DNA of 64,000 nt from Actinomadura hibisca NBRC 15177 (GCF_001552635.1 NZ_BCRO01000001.1:124001-188000), one strand, 5' to 3'; numbered from the stretch's first letter, positions 1-8,432 are shown. Translations and numbers: made by a program. Notes: generated by a model not told the origin, from the sequence alone.

Positions 1-1
1 C

Positions 2-507
2 GACAGCGCGGGCGGCAACCTGGCCGCCGTGGTGGCGCTGCTGGCGCGCGAGCGCGGCGTCCGGCTGGCGCACCAGCTGCTGGCCTACCCCGTCACCGAC
101 ACGGCCCGTTCCACCCCGAGCTGGTCCGACTACGGCGACGGCTACGGGCTGGACTCCGACGCCATGGCCCGCTTCATGGACCTGTACCGGGGCAACGCCG
201 ACCCGTCCGACCCCCGGCTCGCGCCGCTGCGCGCCCCCGACCTGTCCGGGGCCGCGCCCGCCACCGTCCTCACCGCCGAGTGCGACATCCTGCGCGACGA
301 GGGCGAGGCGTACGCGCGGCGGCTGGCCGACGCGGGAGTGCCGGTCGAGCTGCGCCGCTACGACGGGGTGGTGCACTCGTTCTTCCTGATGCCGGAGGTG
401 TTCGACGCCGGGGTCGAGGCCCAGGAATTCGCTGTGCGACGATTGCGGGCGGCATTCGACGAGGCGACCGGCCGCACGGCCGGACCCACCCGGGAGGACG
501 ACGCGGC

Positions 508-511
<4 letters not shown>
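2..511 (+). CDS. alpha/beta hydrolase (HSL/HDAC-like esterase), 5' truncated
   Basis: This is the C-terminal 169 residues of an alpha/beta-hydrolase fold-3 carboxylesterase; the start lies before the window. The first visible residues DSAGGN are the nucleophile elbow (GDSAGGN) of the hormone-sensitive-lipase family, with the catalytic Ser at the second codon. The acid is probably the Asp in [10 protein letters not shown] and the base the His in VVHSFF, in the expected order and spacing. Such enzymes hydrolyse short acyl esters in the cytoplasm; the natural substrate cannot be told. Its stop overlaps the GTG start of the enoyl-CoA hydratase gene, so the two are translationally coupled and may act in one acyl or ester degradation route. 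Confidence 0.9.
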
Positions 512-1314
<803 letters not shown>

Positions 1315-1326
1315 CGGGCAGGGCCG

Positions 1327-1761
1327 TCAGCCGAAGCGCTTGCGTAGCGCCTGCAACCCCGGCGCGTAGATCGCGCTGCGCAGCGTCTTCTCCATGGCCT
1401 CCTCGTCGGCGGCGTCGGCCGAGAACTCGCCCCACCACTCCACGAACGCCTGCCCGGTGTCGGTGACCGGCGCGACGCGCAGCAGCCCGCGCGCGCTCCG
1501 GATCGGCAGCGGGGACTCCACGATCTCGTAGCGGTAGGAGCGGTCGCCGTCGTCCAGCGCGGCCAGCCGCTCGCGGAACACCGAGCTGCCGGGGCCGATG
1601 ATCCGCCGCACGCAGCCCACCCGGTCCGGCGGCCCGCCGTCCTCGATGATCCCGGTCTCCACGCCCGGCATCCACTCGGCCAGGTTGCCGAAGTCGCGCA
1701 GGTAGTCCCACACCCGGTCGGCGGGGGCGTTCAGTACGGCGCTGGCGTACGACCTGGGCAT
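1327..1761 (-). CDS. SRPBCC family protein (polyketide cyclase/dehydrase-like)
   Basis: A 144-residue START/Bet v1-like helix-grip protein. It begins with the standard alternating strand SYASAVLNAPADRVWDYLRD and has the family's core Trp and Glu positions (VEWWGEF). The ATG at 1761 is preceded by AGGAG at a good distance, which excludes longer in-frame extensions. Members bind hydrophobic ligands, and some act as cyclases or lipid carriers; no substrate can be inferred. The gene stands alone, divergent from the TAXI lipoprotein gene and convergent with the enoyl-CoA hydratase gene 12 bp away. Confidence 0.85.
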   Translation of the reverse strand: MPRSYASAVLNAPADRVWDYLRDFGNLAEWMPGVETGIIEDGGPPDRVGCVRRIIGPGSSVFRERLAALDDGDRSYRYEIVESPLPIRSARGLLRVAPVTDTGQAFVEWWGEFSADAADEEAMEKTLRSAIYAPGLQALRKRFG

Positions 1762-1839
1762 GGGCCTTCTCCTCGGCGTTGAGGGGTGGATCAACGCCTC
1801 CATGCTCGACCCTGGGATGTGACCTGGGCAACCCTCGGG

Positions 1840-1845
1840 TACCGT
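1840..1845 (+). promoter_or_regulatory. -10 element TACCGT of a probable leaderless promoter
   Basis: TACCGT matches the actinobacterial TANNNT -10 element. It ends 6 nt before the GTG at 1852, the spacing expected if transcription starts on the start codon. No good -35 hexamer and no Shine-Dalgarno sequence are visible. This supports the GTG at 1852 as start of the TAXI gene. Confidence 0.4.
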
Positions 1846-1851
1846 GCGCGT

Positions 1852-2769
1852 GTGTCCGTGCCCCGCCGCGCCTTCCTGCTGCTCTCCGCCGCCTCCGCTG
1901 TCGCGGGCTGCGCCGGGGGAGACGGCCGCGCGGCCCCGTTGCGGCTGGCCACCGGCCCGGCGGGCGGGCCCTACGGCGCGCTCGGCGACCGGCTGGCGGC
2001 CGAGCTGCGGCGTGCGGGCCACCCGGTCCAGGTGATCGAGACGGCGGCCAGCGTCGCCAACCTCGCCCTGCTCACCGAGGGCCGCGCCGACGTCGGCTTC
2101 GTGCTGGCCGACAGCGCCGACGACGCCGTGCGGGCGGGGCGGCCGGTCGTCGCGCTGGCCCGCGTCTACCTGAACTACGTGCACCTGGTCGTGCCCGACG
2201 GGTCGCCGGTGCGCTCCCCGGCCGACCTGGCGGGGCTGCCGGTGTCGATCGGCGCGGAGGGCTCGGGCACCGCCGTCACCGCCGAACGGGTGCTCGCGGC
2301 CGCCGCGCCCCGGCGGCCGGTCCGCGCCGTCCGGCTCGGCCTGGACGCCTCCATCGCGGCCCTGCGCGCCGGGCGGATCGCGGCGTTCTTCTGGTCCGGC
2401 GGCGTGCCCACCCCGGCGCTGGACGCCTTCGCCCGCGCCACTCCCGTCCGCCTGGTCCCGCTCGGCGCGCAGGTGCCCCGGATGCGCCGCGCGCACGGCG
2501 CGTTCTACGAGGCGGCCACGGTGCCCGCCCGCTCCTACGGCTCGCAGGAGCCGGTCGCCACCGTCGGCACCGCCAGCTACCTGGTGTGCCGCAGGGCGCT
2601 GCCCGACGCGGACGCGCACGCGGTGACCGAGACGTTGTTCGCCAGCCGCGAGCGGCTGCGGGCCCCCGACGCGCCGGGCGGTCGCCTCGACCGCCGCTAC
2701 GCCATCGGCACCGGCGCGATGCCGCTGCACCCCGGCGCAGCGCGTTACTACCGGTCGGTGCACGGCTGA
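1852..2769 (+). CDS. TAXI family TRAP-type solute-binding lipoprotein (orphan)
   Basis: A 305-residue extracytoplasmic binding protein. The N-terminus has paired arginines, a hydrophobic run and the lipobox AVAGC, so it is exported and lipid-anchored. The mature part starts LRLATGPAGGPYGALG, the conserved first strand of TAXI (TRAP-associated extracytoplasmic immunogenic) proteins, which bind organic acids or amino acids. A second GTG at 1858 is possible; 1852 fits the -10 spacing better. No TRAP membrane subunits lie nearby. Its 3' end overlaps the convergent histidine kinase gene by 22 bp. With the kinase, regulator and carboxylate symporter next door, a role as ligand-sensing partner of the kinase is an inference. 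Confidence 0.85.
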   Translation: MSVPRRAFLLLSAASAVAGCAGGDGRAAPLRLATGPAGGPYGALGDRLAAELRRAGHPVQVIETAASVANLALLTEGRADVGFVLADSADDAVRAGRPVVALARVYLNYVHLVVPDGSPVRSPADLAGLPVSIGAEGSGTAVTAERVLAAAAPRRPVRAVRLGLDASIAALRAGRIAAFFWSGGVPTPALDAFARATPVRLVPLGAQVPRMRRAHGAFYEAATVPARSYGSQEPVATVGTASYLVCRRALPDADAHAVTETLFASRERLRAPDAPGGRLDRRYAIGTGAMPLHPGAARYYRSVHG

Positions 2770-4103
2770 GCGTCGAGCCGCAGTTCGACCACCAGGCCGC
2801 GCGGCCGGTTGGGGCGCAGGTCCAGCGTCGCGCCGCAGGCGCGGGCCAGCTCGGCGGCGATGGCGAGGCCCAGGCCGCTGCCGGGCAGCGCGGCGTGTGC
2901 GGACGAGCGCCAGAACCGGCCCAACGCCTGGTCGCGCTCGGTGTCGGGCAGGCCCGGACCGTCGTCGGCGACGCGCAGCACCGGCCCGTCCAGGACCACC
3001 GAGACCGTGCCGCCCTCCGGGACGAACTTGCCCGCGTTGTCCAGGGCGATGTCGGCGATCCGCGCGACCGCGTCCGGCACCGCGCGGGCCCGCAGCTCAT
3101 CGGGCAGCTCGACGGCCAGCGTCAGGCCCTTGGCGGCGTACACCTCGCGCCAGCCCGCCAGCCGGGGCCGCAGCTCGGCCACCACCTCGACGTCGGCGAC
3201 GGCCGCGCCCGCCTCCACCCGGGCCAACGCCAGGAGATCTTCCACCAGCCCGGCGAGCCGGTCCACCTCGGCGAACGCCTCCTCGTACTCGGCCGCGCCC
3301 GCCCCGTCCAGGTGCGGGTGCAGGTTCTCCAGCCGGAGCGACAACACCGTCAGCGGGGTGCGCAGCTCGTGCGAGGCGTCGGCGACGAACGTGCGCTGCC
3401 GCTCCATCGCGCCCGACACCGCGTCGGCCATCGCGTTGAAGCGCTCCTCCAGCCGCCGCAGCTCGGCGGGGCCCACGCTCGGTGCGGCGCGCGCCTCCAG
3501 ATGGCCTTCGGCGAGCGCGCGCGTGGTGCGGTCGAGTTCGGTGACCGGCCGCAGGATCCAGCGGGCCAGCCGCCGCGCCACCAGCACCGAGCAGGCCAGC
3601 GCCGCCAGCGCGCCCAGCGCCAGCCCCGCCCACACCAGCGCCACGTCCCGGCGCGCCCGCACGGTCGGGACCTGCACCAGCACGACGCCCGACACCTGCG
3701 CGTCCCGGCCGGACGGCTCGGCGAGCAGCACCTTGCGCGGCCCGAACGGAGTCAGCGGCGGCAGCGCCTCGGTGGTGCGGCCCGACAGCGCCGCGGCGAC
3801 CGCCTCGCGGTGGTCGACGTCCAGGACGCCGCTGGAGGCGACGAGCATCCCGTCGCGGTCCAGGACGCGCACGCCTGCGCCGTAGAGTTCGGCGTACCGG
3901 GCGATCTCGGCGGCCAGCGTGGTGCGGTCGCCGTCGCGGGCGGCCTGGTCGGCCAGTTCGGCGAAGCGGGTGGCGTCGGCACGCCGGTCCAGCAGGAGCC
4001 GCCCGGAGCGGTGGGAGGCGTAGGCGAGCCCGAGCGGCACCGCCAACCCGGCGATGACCAGGGCGATGAGCGTGGTGAACACCACGACCAGCCGCAACCT
4101 CAC
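2748..4103 (-). CDS. two-component sensor histidine kinase
   Basis: A 451-residue membrane kinase starting with GTG. A first membrane segment lies at about residues 5-27, an extracytoplasmic sensor region at 28-150, and a second membrane segment at about 155-178. HAMP follows, then HisKA with DASHELRTPL (His near 243), then HATPase_c with N-box DNAGKF (about 357), G1 DDGPGLP (about 383) and G2 GSGLGLA (about 410). All catalytic motifs are present, so it should autophosphorylate. It lies downstream of the OmpR-type regulator gene with a 106-bp gap made of short tandem repeats. The architecture resembles TctE/QseC-type sensors of organic acids. Confidence 0.93.
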   Translation of the reverse strand: MRLRLVVVFTTLIALVIAGLAVPLGLAYASHRSGRLLLDRRADATRFAELADQAARDGDRTTLAAEIARYAELYGAGVRVLDRDGMLVASSGVLDVDHREAVAAALSGRTTEALPPLTPFGPRKVLLAEPSGRDAQVSGVVLVQVPTVRARRDVALVWAGLALGALAALACSVLVARRLARWILRPVTELDRTTRALAEGHLEARAAPSVGPAELRRLEERFNAMADAVSGAMERQRTFVADASHELRTPLTVLSLRLENLHPHLDGAGAAEYEEAFAEVDRLAGLVEDLLALARVEAGAAVADVEVVAELRPRLAGWREVYAAKGLTLAVELPDELRARAVPDAVARIADIALDNAGKFVPEGGTVSVVLDGPVLRVADDGPGLPDTERDQALGRFWRSSAHAALPGSGLGLAIAAELARACGATLDLRPNRPRGLVVELRLDAQPCTDR

Positions 4104-4128
4104 GTGCGGCCCGCCCGGCTGGAGCGCC

Positions 4129-4198
4129 CTGCCCGGCCCGCGTGTTCTGCCCGGCCCGCGTGCCTCGCGTGGCTCATCCGCCTGGCGTGGCCCATCCG
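4129..4198. repeat. short tandem repeats (9/18-bp period) between regulator and kinase genes
   Basis: The gap between the response regulator stop and the kinase start is repetitive. CTGCCCGGCCCGCGTG occurs at 4129-4144 and again at 4147-4162, an 18-bp period. CGTGGCTCATCCG at 4168-4180 recurs as CGTGGCCCATCCG at 4186-4198, also 18 bp apart. CGTG boxes sit at 4141, 4159, 4168, 4186 and 4213, all multiples of 9 apart. No gene or clear hairpin explains it. Confidence 0.7.
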
Positions 4199-4209
4199 AT
4201 CCGTCCGGC

Positions 4210-4875
4210 TCACGTGGTGCCGCCGAGGCGGTAGCCGGTGCCGCGTAGCGTCTCGACCAGGCCAGGCCGTCCCGTCTTGGCGCGCAGCCCCGCCACGTGC
4301 ACGTCCAGCGATCGGGACGCCGACAGCAGCGGGTCGCCCCACACCGCGTCCAGGATCTCTTCGCGGCCCCGCACCACGCCGGGCTCGCGCGCCAGCAGCG
4401 CCAGCACGTCGAACTCGCGGCGGGTCAGCGCGACCGGCGTCCCGGCGACGGTGACCTGCCGCGCCTCCAGGTCGATGCGCACGTCGCCGACCTCGACGAC
4501 CTGGTCGCGCACCGGCAGCGGCCGGGTGCCGCGCCGCTGCACCGCCTCCATCCGCGCCATCAGCTCGGCGGTGCGGAACGGCTTGACCAGGTAGTCGTCG
4601 GCGCCCGAGCGCAGGCCGCGCAGCACGTCGCGCTCCTGGGTGCGGGCGGTCACCACGATGACCGGGACCGCCGACACCCGGCGCAGCCGCCGCAGCGCCT
4701 CCAGGCCGTCCAGGTCGGGGAGGCCGAGGTCCAGCAGGACGAAGTCGGCGGCCCCCGCCAGGCGCAGGGCGTCCACCGCCAGCCCCGCCCGGACGACCTG
4801 GTGGCCGTGCCGGGTCAGGGCCGTGGTGAGGGCGGCGGCCAGCCGCTCGTCGTCCTCGACCAGCAGAACGCGCAT
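4210..4875 (-). CDS. OmpR/PhoB-family response regulator
   Basis: A 221-residue regulator. The receiver domain (1-115) has the acidic pair EDD, the phospho-acceptor Asp near residue 51 in LLDLGLPD, the Thr in VVTAR and the Lys in YLVKPF. The winged-helix DNA-binding domain (about 125-220) ends with the typical ETLRGTGYRL wing. It starts 10 bp after the stop of the MHS transporter gene and precedes the kinase gene, so all three probably share a transcript. The regulator likely controls that transporter and the convergent binding protein; this is inferred from position. Confidence 0.94.
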   Translation of the reverse strand: MRVLLVEDDERLAAALTTALTRHGHQVVRAGLAVDALRLAGAADFVLLDLGLPDLDGLEALRRLRRVSAVPVIVVTARTQERDVLRGLRSGADDYLVKPFRTAELMARMEAVQRRGTRPLPVRDQVVEVGDVRIDLEARQVTVAGTPVALTRREFDVLALLAREPGVVRGREEILDAVWGDPLLSASRSLDVHVAGLRAKTGRPGLVETLRGTGYRLGGTT

Positions 4876-4885
4876 GGCCGCCAGG

Positions 4886-6205
4886 TTAGACGCGCGCCGG
4901 GACCGGATCGGCCGCCTTCTCGCGGCCGGTCAGCGCCGCGTCCCTGGTCTCGCGCATGAACAGGTACACCACCAGCGACACCGCCGCGCACCCGGCGACG
5001 TACCAGTAGAAGCCCGACTCGACGCCGCCCTTCTTGAACCACAGCGCCACGTACTCGGCGGTGCCGCCGAACAGCGCGTTGGCGATCGCGTACGGCAGCG
5101 CCACGCCCAGCGCCCGCACGTGCGTGGGGAACAGCTCGGCCTTCACCACCGCGTTGATCGAGGTGTAGCCGGTCACGATCACCAGCCCGGCCAGCGACAA
5201 CACCAGCGCGCCCGCGAACCCGTCCACCTGCGACAGCGCCGTCATCAGCGGCACCGTGCCGAACGTCGCGCCCACCCCGAACATGATCAGCAGCGGGCGG
5301 CGGCCGATGCGGTCCGACAGCGCCCCGGCCAGCGGCTGGATGAGCATGAACGCGAACAGTGCGCAGAAGCTCACCACCGACGCGGTGGTCTTGGGCAGCC
5401 CGGCGGTGTTGGACAGGTACTTGGTGAGGTAGGTCGTGTAGGTGTAGTAGGCCAGCGTGCCGCCCATCGTCAGGGCGATGACGAGCACGAACTCCTTACG
5501 GTGCCGCAGCAGCGCGCGCAGCGTGCCGCGCTCGGCCTCCGCGTCCTGAGTGACCTCGTCGTACGCCTCGGTCTCCATCAGCGAGCGCCGCAGGTAGAAC
5601 ACCACGGCGGCGGCGAGCGCGCCCACGATGAACGGGATGCGCCAGCCGTAGGACTTCAGCGCCTCCTCCGACATCGTCTGCTGGAGGACGATCTGCAACC
5701 CCAGGCCGAGCAGTTGCCCCGCCGTCATCGACACGTACTGGAAGCTGGAGGCGAACCCGCGCTTGCCCGGCGGCGTCGCCTCGGTCAGGTAGGTGGCGCT
5801 GGCGGCGTACTCGCCGCCGACCGAGATGCCCTGCATGAGCCGCGCCACCAGCAGCACGACCGCGCCGAAGTACCCGACCGACTCGTAGGTGGGGGCGATG
5901 GCGATGAGCAGCGCGCTGCCCGACATCAGCGTCACGGTGAGGGTGAGCGCGGCCTTGCGTCCCCGCCGGTCGGCGAAGCGCCCGAGCAGGTAGCCGCCGA
6001 TGGGCCGCATGAAGAACCCGACCGCGAAGATCCCCGCGGTGTTGAGCAGTTGCGCGGTGGGGTTGCCCTTGGGGAAGAACGAGGCGGCGAAGTAGGTGGC
6101 GAAGCTGGCGTAGACGAACCAGTCGTACCACTCGACCATGTTGCCGACCGAGCCGCCGAGCACCGCCTTCCAGGGCGTGCGCGCGGGCTTGCTAACCGTC
6201 GTCAC
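4886..6205 (-). CDS. MFS transporter, metabolite:H+ symporter (KgtP/ShiA-like)
   Basis: A 439-residue permease with about 12 membrane helices. The N-terminal signature GNMVEWYDWFVYASFATYF and the loop FMRPIGGYLLGRFADRRGRK are diagnostic of the MHS branch (alpha-ketoglutarate, citrate, proline/betaine, shikimate proton symporters). The substrate is most likely a carboxylate, not defined further. The GTG start is preceded by an ideal AGGAGGT. A CRP-like palindrome lies about 40 bp upstream. It heads the operon with the response regulator and histidine kinase genes. Confidence 0.92.
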   Translation of the reverse strand: MTTVSKPARTPWKAVLGGSVGNMVEWYDWFVYASFATYFAASFFPKGNPTAQLLNTAGIFAVGFFMRPIGGYLLGRFADRRGRKAALTLTVTLMSGSALLIAIAPTYESVGYFGAVVLLVARLMQGISVGGEYAASATYLTEATPPGKRGFASSFQYVSMTAGQLLGLGLQIVLQQTMSEEALKSYGWRIPFIVGALAAAVVFYLRRSLMETEAYDEVTQDAEAERGTLRALLRHRKEFVLVIALTMGGTLAYYTYTTYLTKYLSNTAGLPKTTASVVSFCALFAFMLIQPLAGALSDRIGRRPLLIMFGVGATFGTVPLMTALSQVDGFAGALVLSLAGLVIVTGYTSINAVVKAELFPTHVRALGVALPYAIANALFGGTAEYVALWFKKGGVESGFYWYVAGCAAVSLVVYLFMRETRDAALTGREKAADPVPARV

Positions 6206-6244
6206 GGGGACCTCCTGCTGAGTCGTTGCAGGTGGGAGCCTCTA

Positions 6245-6260
6245 TGTGAACGGGGTCACC
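6245..6260. promoter_or_regulatory. CRP/Cmr-like site TGTGA-N6-TCACC
   Basis: TGTGA, six bases (ACGGGG), then TCACC match the CRP-family consensus TGTGA-N6-TCACA at nine of ten arm positions. It lies 40 bp upstream of the MHS transporter start. Similar sites occur upstream of the orphan ABC ATPase gene and of narG. It could couple carbon status to carboxylate uptake; binding is inferred from the motif only. Confidence 0.4.
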
Positions 6261-6444
6261 GTCTAGGGGAGGGGACGGTTATCTAACATGCGGCTAACAC
6301 AACGGAAACACGGCATCGGGCCGATGTTGGGGGGAGGGGCGGCAGCGTGTGGAAGCGCCTGCCACAGGACCGCCTGCTGCCGCCTTCTCTGCCACTTGCC
6401 GCGTGCGCTGCGTCAGTAGTGCCGACATCGCAAAACGCAAGAGA

Positions 6445-6480
6445 CCCCCGGTGCTGGGAATCGTCTCCGAGCGCCGGGGG
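6445..6480 (-). terminator. hairpin terminator after the DUF397/Xre operon
   Basis: CCCCCGGTGCT (6445-6455) pairs with AGCGCCGGGGG (6470-6480) apart from one G-T position, with a 14-nt loop. On the minus strand it follows the DUF397 stop by 12 bp and is followed by a T-rich stretch, as for an intrinsic terminator. The plus-strand side is also T-rich, so it may act in both directions. Confidence 0.75.
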
Positions 6481-6492
6481 TTTCCTGTTTGT

Positions 6493-6678
6493 TCAGAGAC
6501 TCTTGATCGTGTCCGCGAAGCGTCGGAAATCCGTGCGGTTCACAAGCAGCTTGGGGCCGCTCGGGTCCTTGCTGTCTCGCATCGCAACGGTACCGGAAGC
6601 AGCGGCTACTTCCACGCAGTTATCGCCGTCCGCACTACTGCGCGTTGCCTTCCGCCACGTGATGTTACTCAAGTCCAT
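6493..6678 (-). CDS. DUF397 domain-containing small protein
   Basis: A 61-residue protein with the DUF397 signature: an early W-R-K/S-S motif (ITWRKATRSS), CVEVAAASGTVAMRDSKDP in the middle, and a C-terminal F-x-x-F-x-x-x-I. DUF397 proteins pair with Xre/DUF5753 regulators in actinomycetes (the BldB/WhiJ cluster and Scr1/Scr2 families) and bind or modulate their partner. It overlaps the upstream Xre gene by 10 bp, so the two are coupled. Codon use is less GC-rich than in flanking genes, consistent with an acquired module. Confidence 0.92.
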   Translation of the reverse strand: MDLSNITWRKATRSSADGDNCVEVAAASGTVAMRDSKDPSGPKLLVNRTDFRRFADTIKSL

Positions 6679-7463
6679 CGTTCTTCAATCACCTTTCTAA
6701 TGAGCGCTCGTGTGTCTTTCACATTGAGCGCTTCCGCTTGCAGCATAGCGAACGCGTCGTTGACTCGCGCTAGGTCAGCCGGATCATCGGAAGTCTCGCC
6801 GCCGGTCGCCTTGATTGCGTAGACGACTTCTCTGCGGTCCTCCTGGGTGGCGATGGTGAACGATGCGCGAGCGTCGGGAACGAACGCATGGCTTGGCAGT
6901 ACTTGAAGGCAGATGTTCTTCTTGAATGATATCTCCAGCAGGAATTCGAGCTGCTCCCGCATCGTCTCGGGGCTGCCGATCTCCCGGTAGAGGATGCTCT
7001 CTTCTAAGACGACGTACACTTTTGGCGCGGTATCACTGGTGTCGTTGAGGACGCGCTCCTGGCGAGACATTCGGGAGTCTATATCTTCGCGTTTGCTGAG
7101 TAGCGTGCTCATGTAGTTCTTCGTCTGGAACAGCCCGTACACGTTATGCGTCTCGTAGGCGCGTAGCTGTACGGCGGTGCCTTCGACTTTGGAGAAGTCC
7201 ACGAAGTAGCGAGGGTACTTCGTTCCCCGGATCAGTTTAGTCCATGACTTGACAATTTCACCTTGAGCGTTCAGTGCCTCGTCCACGCGCCGTGCGAAGT
7301 CTTCCCGGCAACGCGTGGTGCCCGACTCTACTTGGCCAATGTAACTCCGACTCACGGCGACCTTGCGCGCCAACTCCGTCAGCGTGAAACCAGCCGCTTC
7401 ACGGTACCGCGTCACGTCCGAGCCGAACGCTTTCAGCTCGGGTGCACGTCTACGCGTTGCCAT
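6669..7463 (-). CDS. Xre-family regulator with DUF5753 (WhiJ/Scr1-like)
   Basis: A 264-residue protein. The N-terminal helix-turn-helix (about 15-70) reads FTLTELARKVAVSRSYIGQVESG. The rest is the DUF5753 ligand/partner domain with YGLFQTKNYMSTLL, VVLEESILYREIG and LEISFKKNICLQVLP. In Streptomyces, members of this family (WhiJ, Scr1) act with DUF397 partners and control development or secondary metabolism. The gene is AT-richer than its neighbours. Four GGAA boxes phased by a helical turn lie directly upstream of its ATG and are the likely autoregulatory site. It is divergent from the ATPase gene at 7582. Confidence 0.92.
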   Translation of the reverse strand: MATRRRAPELKAFGSDVTRYREAAGFTLTELARKVAVSRSYIGQVESGTTRCREDFARRVDEALNAQGEIVKSWTKLIRGTKYPRYFVDFSKVEGTAVQLRAYETHNVYGLFQTKNYMSTLLSKREDIDSRMSRQERVLNDTSDTAPKVYVVLEESILYREIGSPETMREQLEFLLEISFKKNICLQVLPSHAFVPDARASFTIATQEDRREVVYAIKATGGETSDDPADLARVNDAFAMLQAEALNVKDTRALIRKVIEERWT

Positions 7464-7464
7464 G

Positions 7465-7504
7465 GGAACCCTCCGGAACCACGGGGGAAGTAACGGGAAC
7501 TAAC
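7465..7504. promoter_or_regulatory. phased GGAA-box array upstream of the Xre/DUF5753 gene
   Basis: GGAAC or GGAAG occurs at 7465, 7475, 7486 and 7496, spaced 10, 11 and 10 bp, so all boxes lie on one face of the helix. The last two belong to a 10-bp direct repeat, GGGAAGTAAC followed by GGGAACTAAC (7485-7504). It lies between the divergent Xre and ATPase genes, immediately before the Xre start. This is the best candidate operator of the module. Confidence 0.55.
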
Positions 7505-7581
7505 GTCCTTGCACCGAACCGCTTCCCTGTAACCGTACGCCGCTGCGTGCCTTCATGTAAGCGCGTCACATGACATAGACC

Positions 7582-8028
7582 GTGAGTCACCAACACAAGG
7601 CAGCGGACATGATCACAGCGGCTAGGCCACGCCCCGTCAGCGGCGTCTCATCGCTATTGTTGCGAGCTTCGCCGGAGTCGGTCGGTCGAGCGCGATCATT
7701 CATCGCGGCGCACAGCGACACCTACGACGCCGACCCCGACACCTGCCAGGCGATCATCAGCGAGCTGGCGACCAATGCCGTGGTCCACGGCTCAAATGGC
7801 GGCCGGTGCGAAGCGATCATCATTCGCTTCTATCTCAGCGACCAAGGTCCGGTGATCGAAGTGTGGGACGGCTCCAACGCCGCCCCGATCGCCGGCCGTC
7901 TCGAAAGCATGCACGAGTCCGGCCGTGGTCTGGCCATGGTCGAGCTGATGTCGCGGACCCTCGGCTATGTTCCGCTGGTGCAGGGCGGCAAGATCGTCTA
8001 CGCGATTCTGGAAAGGGAACAAGCATGA
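7582..8028 (+). CDS. RsbW-like ATP-binding protein (HATPase_c_2)
   Basis: A 148-residue GHKL-fold protein of the anti-sigma-factor kinase superfamily. ISELATNAVVHG is the N-box, VIEVWDGSN the degenerate G1 region, and ESGRGLAMVELM the G2 box. Such proteins are the third component next to Xre/DUF397 pairs (AbaA-ORFD-like proteins). They bind ATP and may act as regulators or kinases of protein partners. GTG at 7582 and ATG at 7609 are both possible starts; neither has a strong ribosome site. The stop overlaps the next small gene by 4 bp (ATGA). The D-x-G-x-G of true RsbW is weakened, so kinase activity is uncertain. Confidence 0.88.
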   Translation: MSHQHKAADMITAARPRPVSGVSSLLLRASPESVGRARSFIAAHSDTYDADPDTCQAIISELATNAVVHGSNGGRCEAIIIRFYLSDQGPVIEVWDGSNAAPIAGRLESMHESGRGLAMVELMSRTLGYVPLVQGGKIVYAILEREQA

Positions 8029-8306
8029 TCAAGACCCATGCCTTTCCGGTGTTCCTGCTGCTGTTCCGTTCGCGCGCCGCGCGTCGGGCAGTGGGAACCA
8101 TGACGGCCCTGCCCGCCCGCCTCTACGCGATGGCGGACCAGGCCAAGGCCGACGCCTGCGAACTGCCTGCCGACGACCCGCAGAAGGCGCGGCAGATCGC
8201 CAGGGCCAACGCGTTGGCCGAGGCCGCCACGTTGGCCGAGACCACCCTCATCGAGGCGTTGGGAGTCGAGCGGCAACACGCCTGGCAGACCCGTGGGGAG
8301 TTCTGA
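8025..8306 (+). CDS. hypothetical small protein coupled to the ATPase gene
   Basis: A 93-residue protein whose ATG overlaps the ATPase stop (ATGA), so translation is coupled. The first 12 residues are hydrophobic (THAFPVFLLLF) and followed by RSRAARR, giving a possible membrane-association or signal-like segment. The remainder (about 35-93) is an Ala/Leu/Glu-rich helix pattern, probably a coiled coil or helical bundle, with ARQIARANALAEAATLAETT. No known family was recognised. Its position suggests it belongs to the Xre/DUF397/ATPase module. Confidence 0.6.
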   Translation: MIKTHAFPVFLLLFRSRAARRAVGTMTALPARLYAMADQAKADACELPADDPQKARQIARANALAEAATLAETTLIEALGVERQHAWQTRGEF

Positions 8307-8308
8307 TC

Positions 8309-8416
8309 ATGGACGACTGCGCAGGTCTCGCGGAGAAGACGGCTTTGCTCGTCCTTGGGGGGTCCGGTCGGCAGGACTTGGGCGGGCTGGTGGAGCCGAG
8401 CCGCCACGCCGGATGA
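8309..8416 (+). CDS. possible 35-residue ORF following the module
   Basis: An ATG two bases after the previous stop opens a 35-residue frame ending in tandem stops at 8414 and 8417. The only ribosome-site-like sequence is GTGGGGAG about 8 bp upstream. The peptide has a Gly/Leu-rich middle (TALLVLGGSG) and no recognised family. It may be a real coupled peptide or chance; coding evidence is weak. Confidence 0.25.
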   Translation: MDDCAGLAEKTALLVLGGSGRQDLGGLVEPSRHAG

Positions 8417-8432
8417 TGATCTTGGATTGGGT

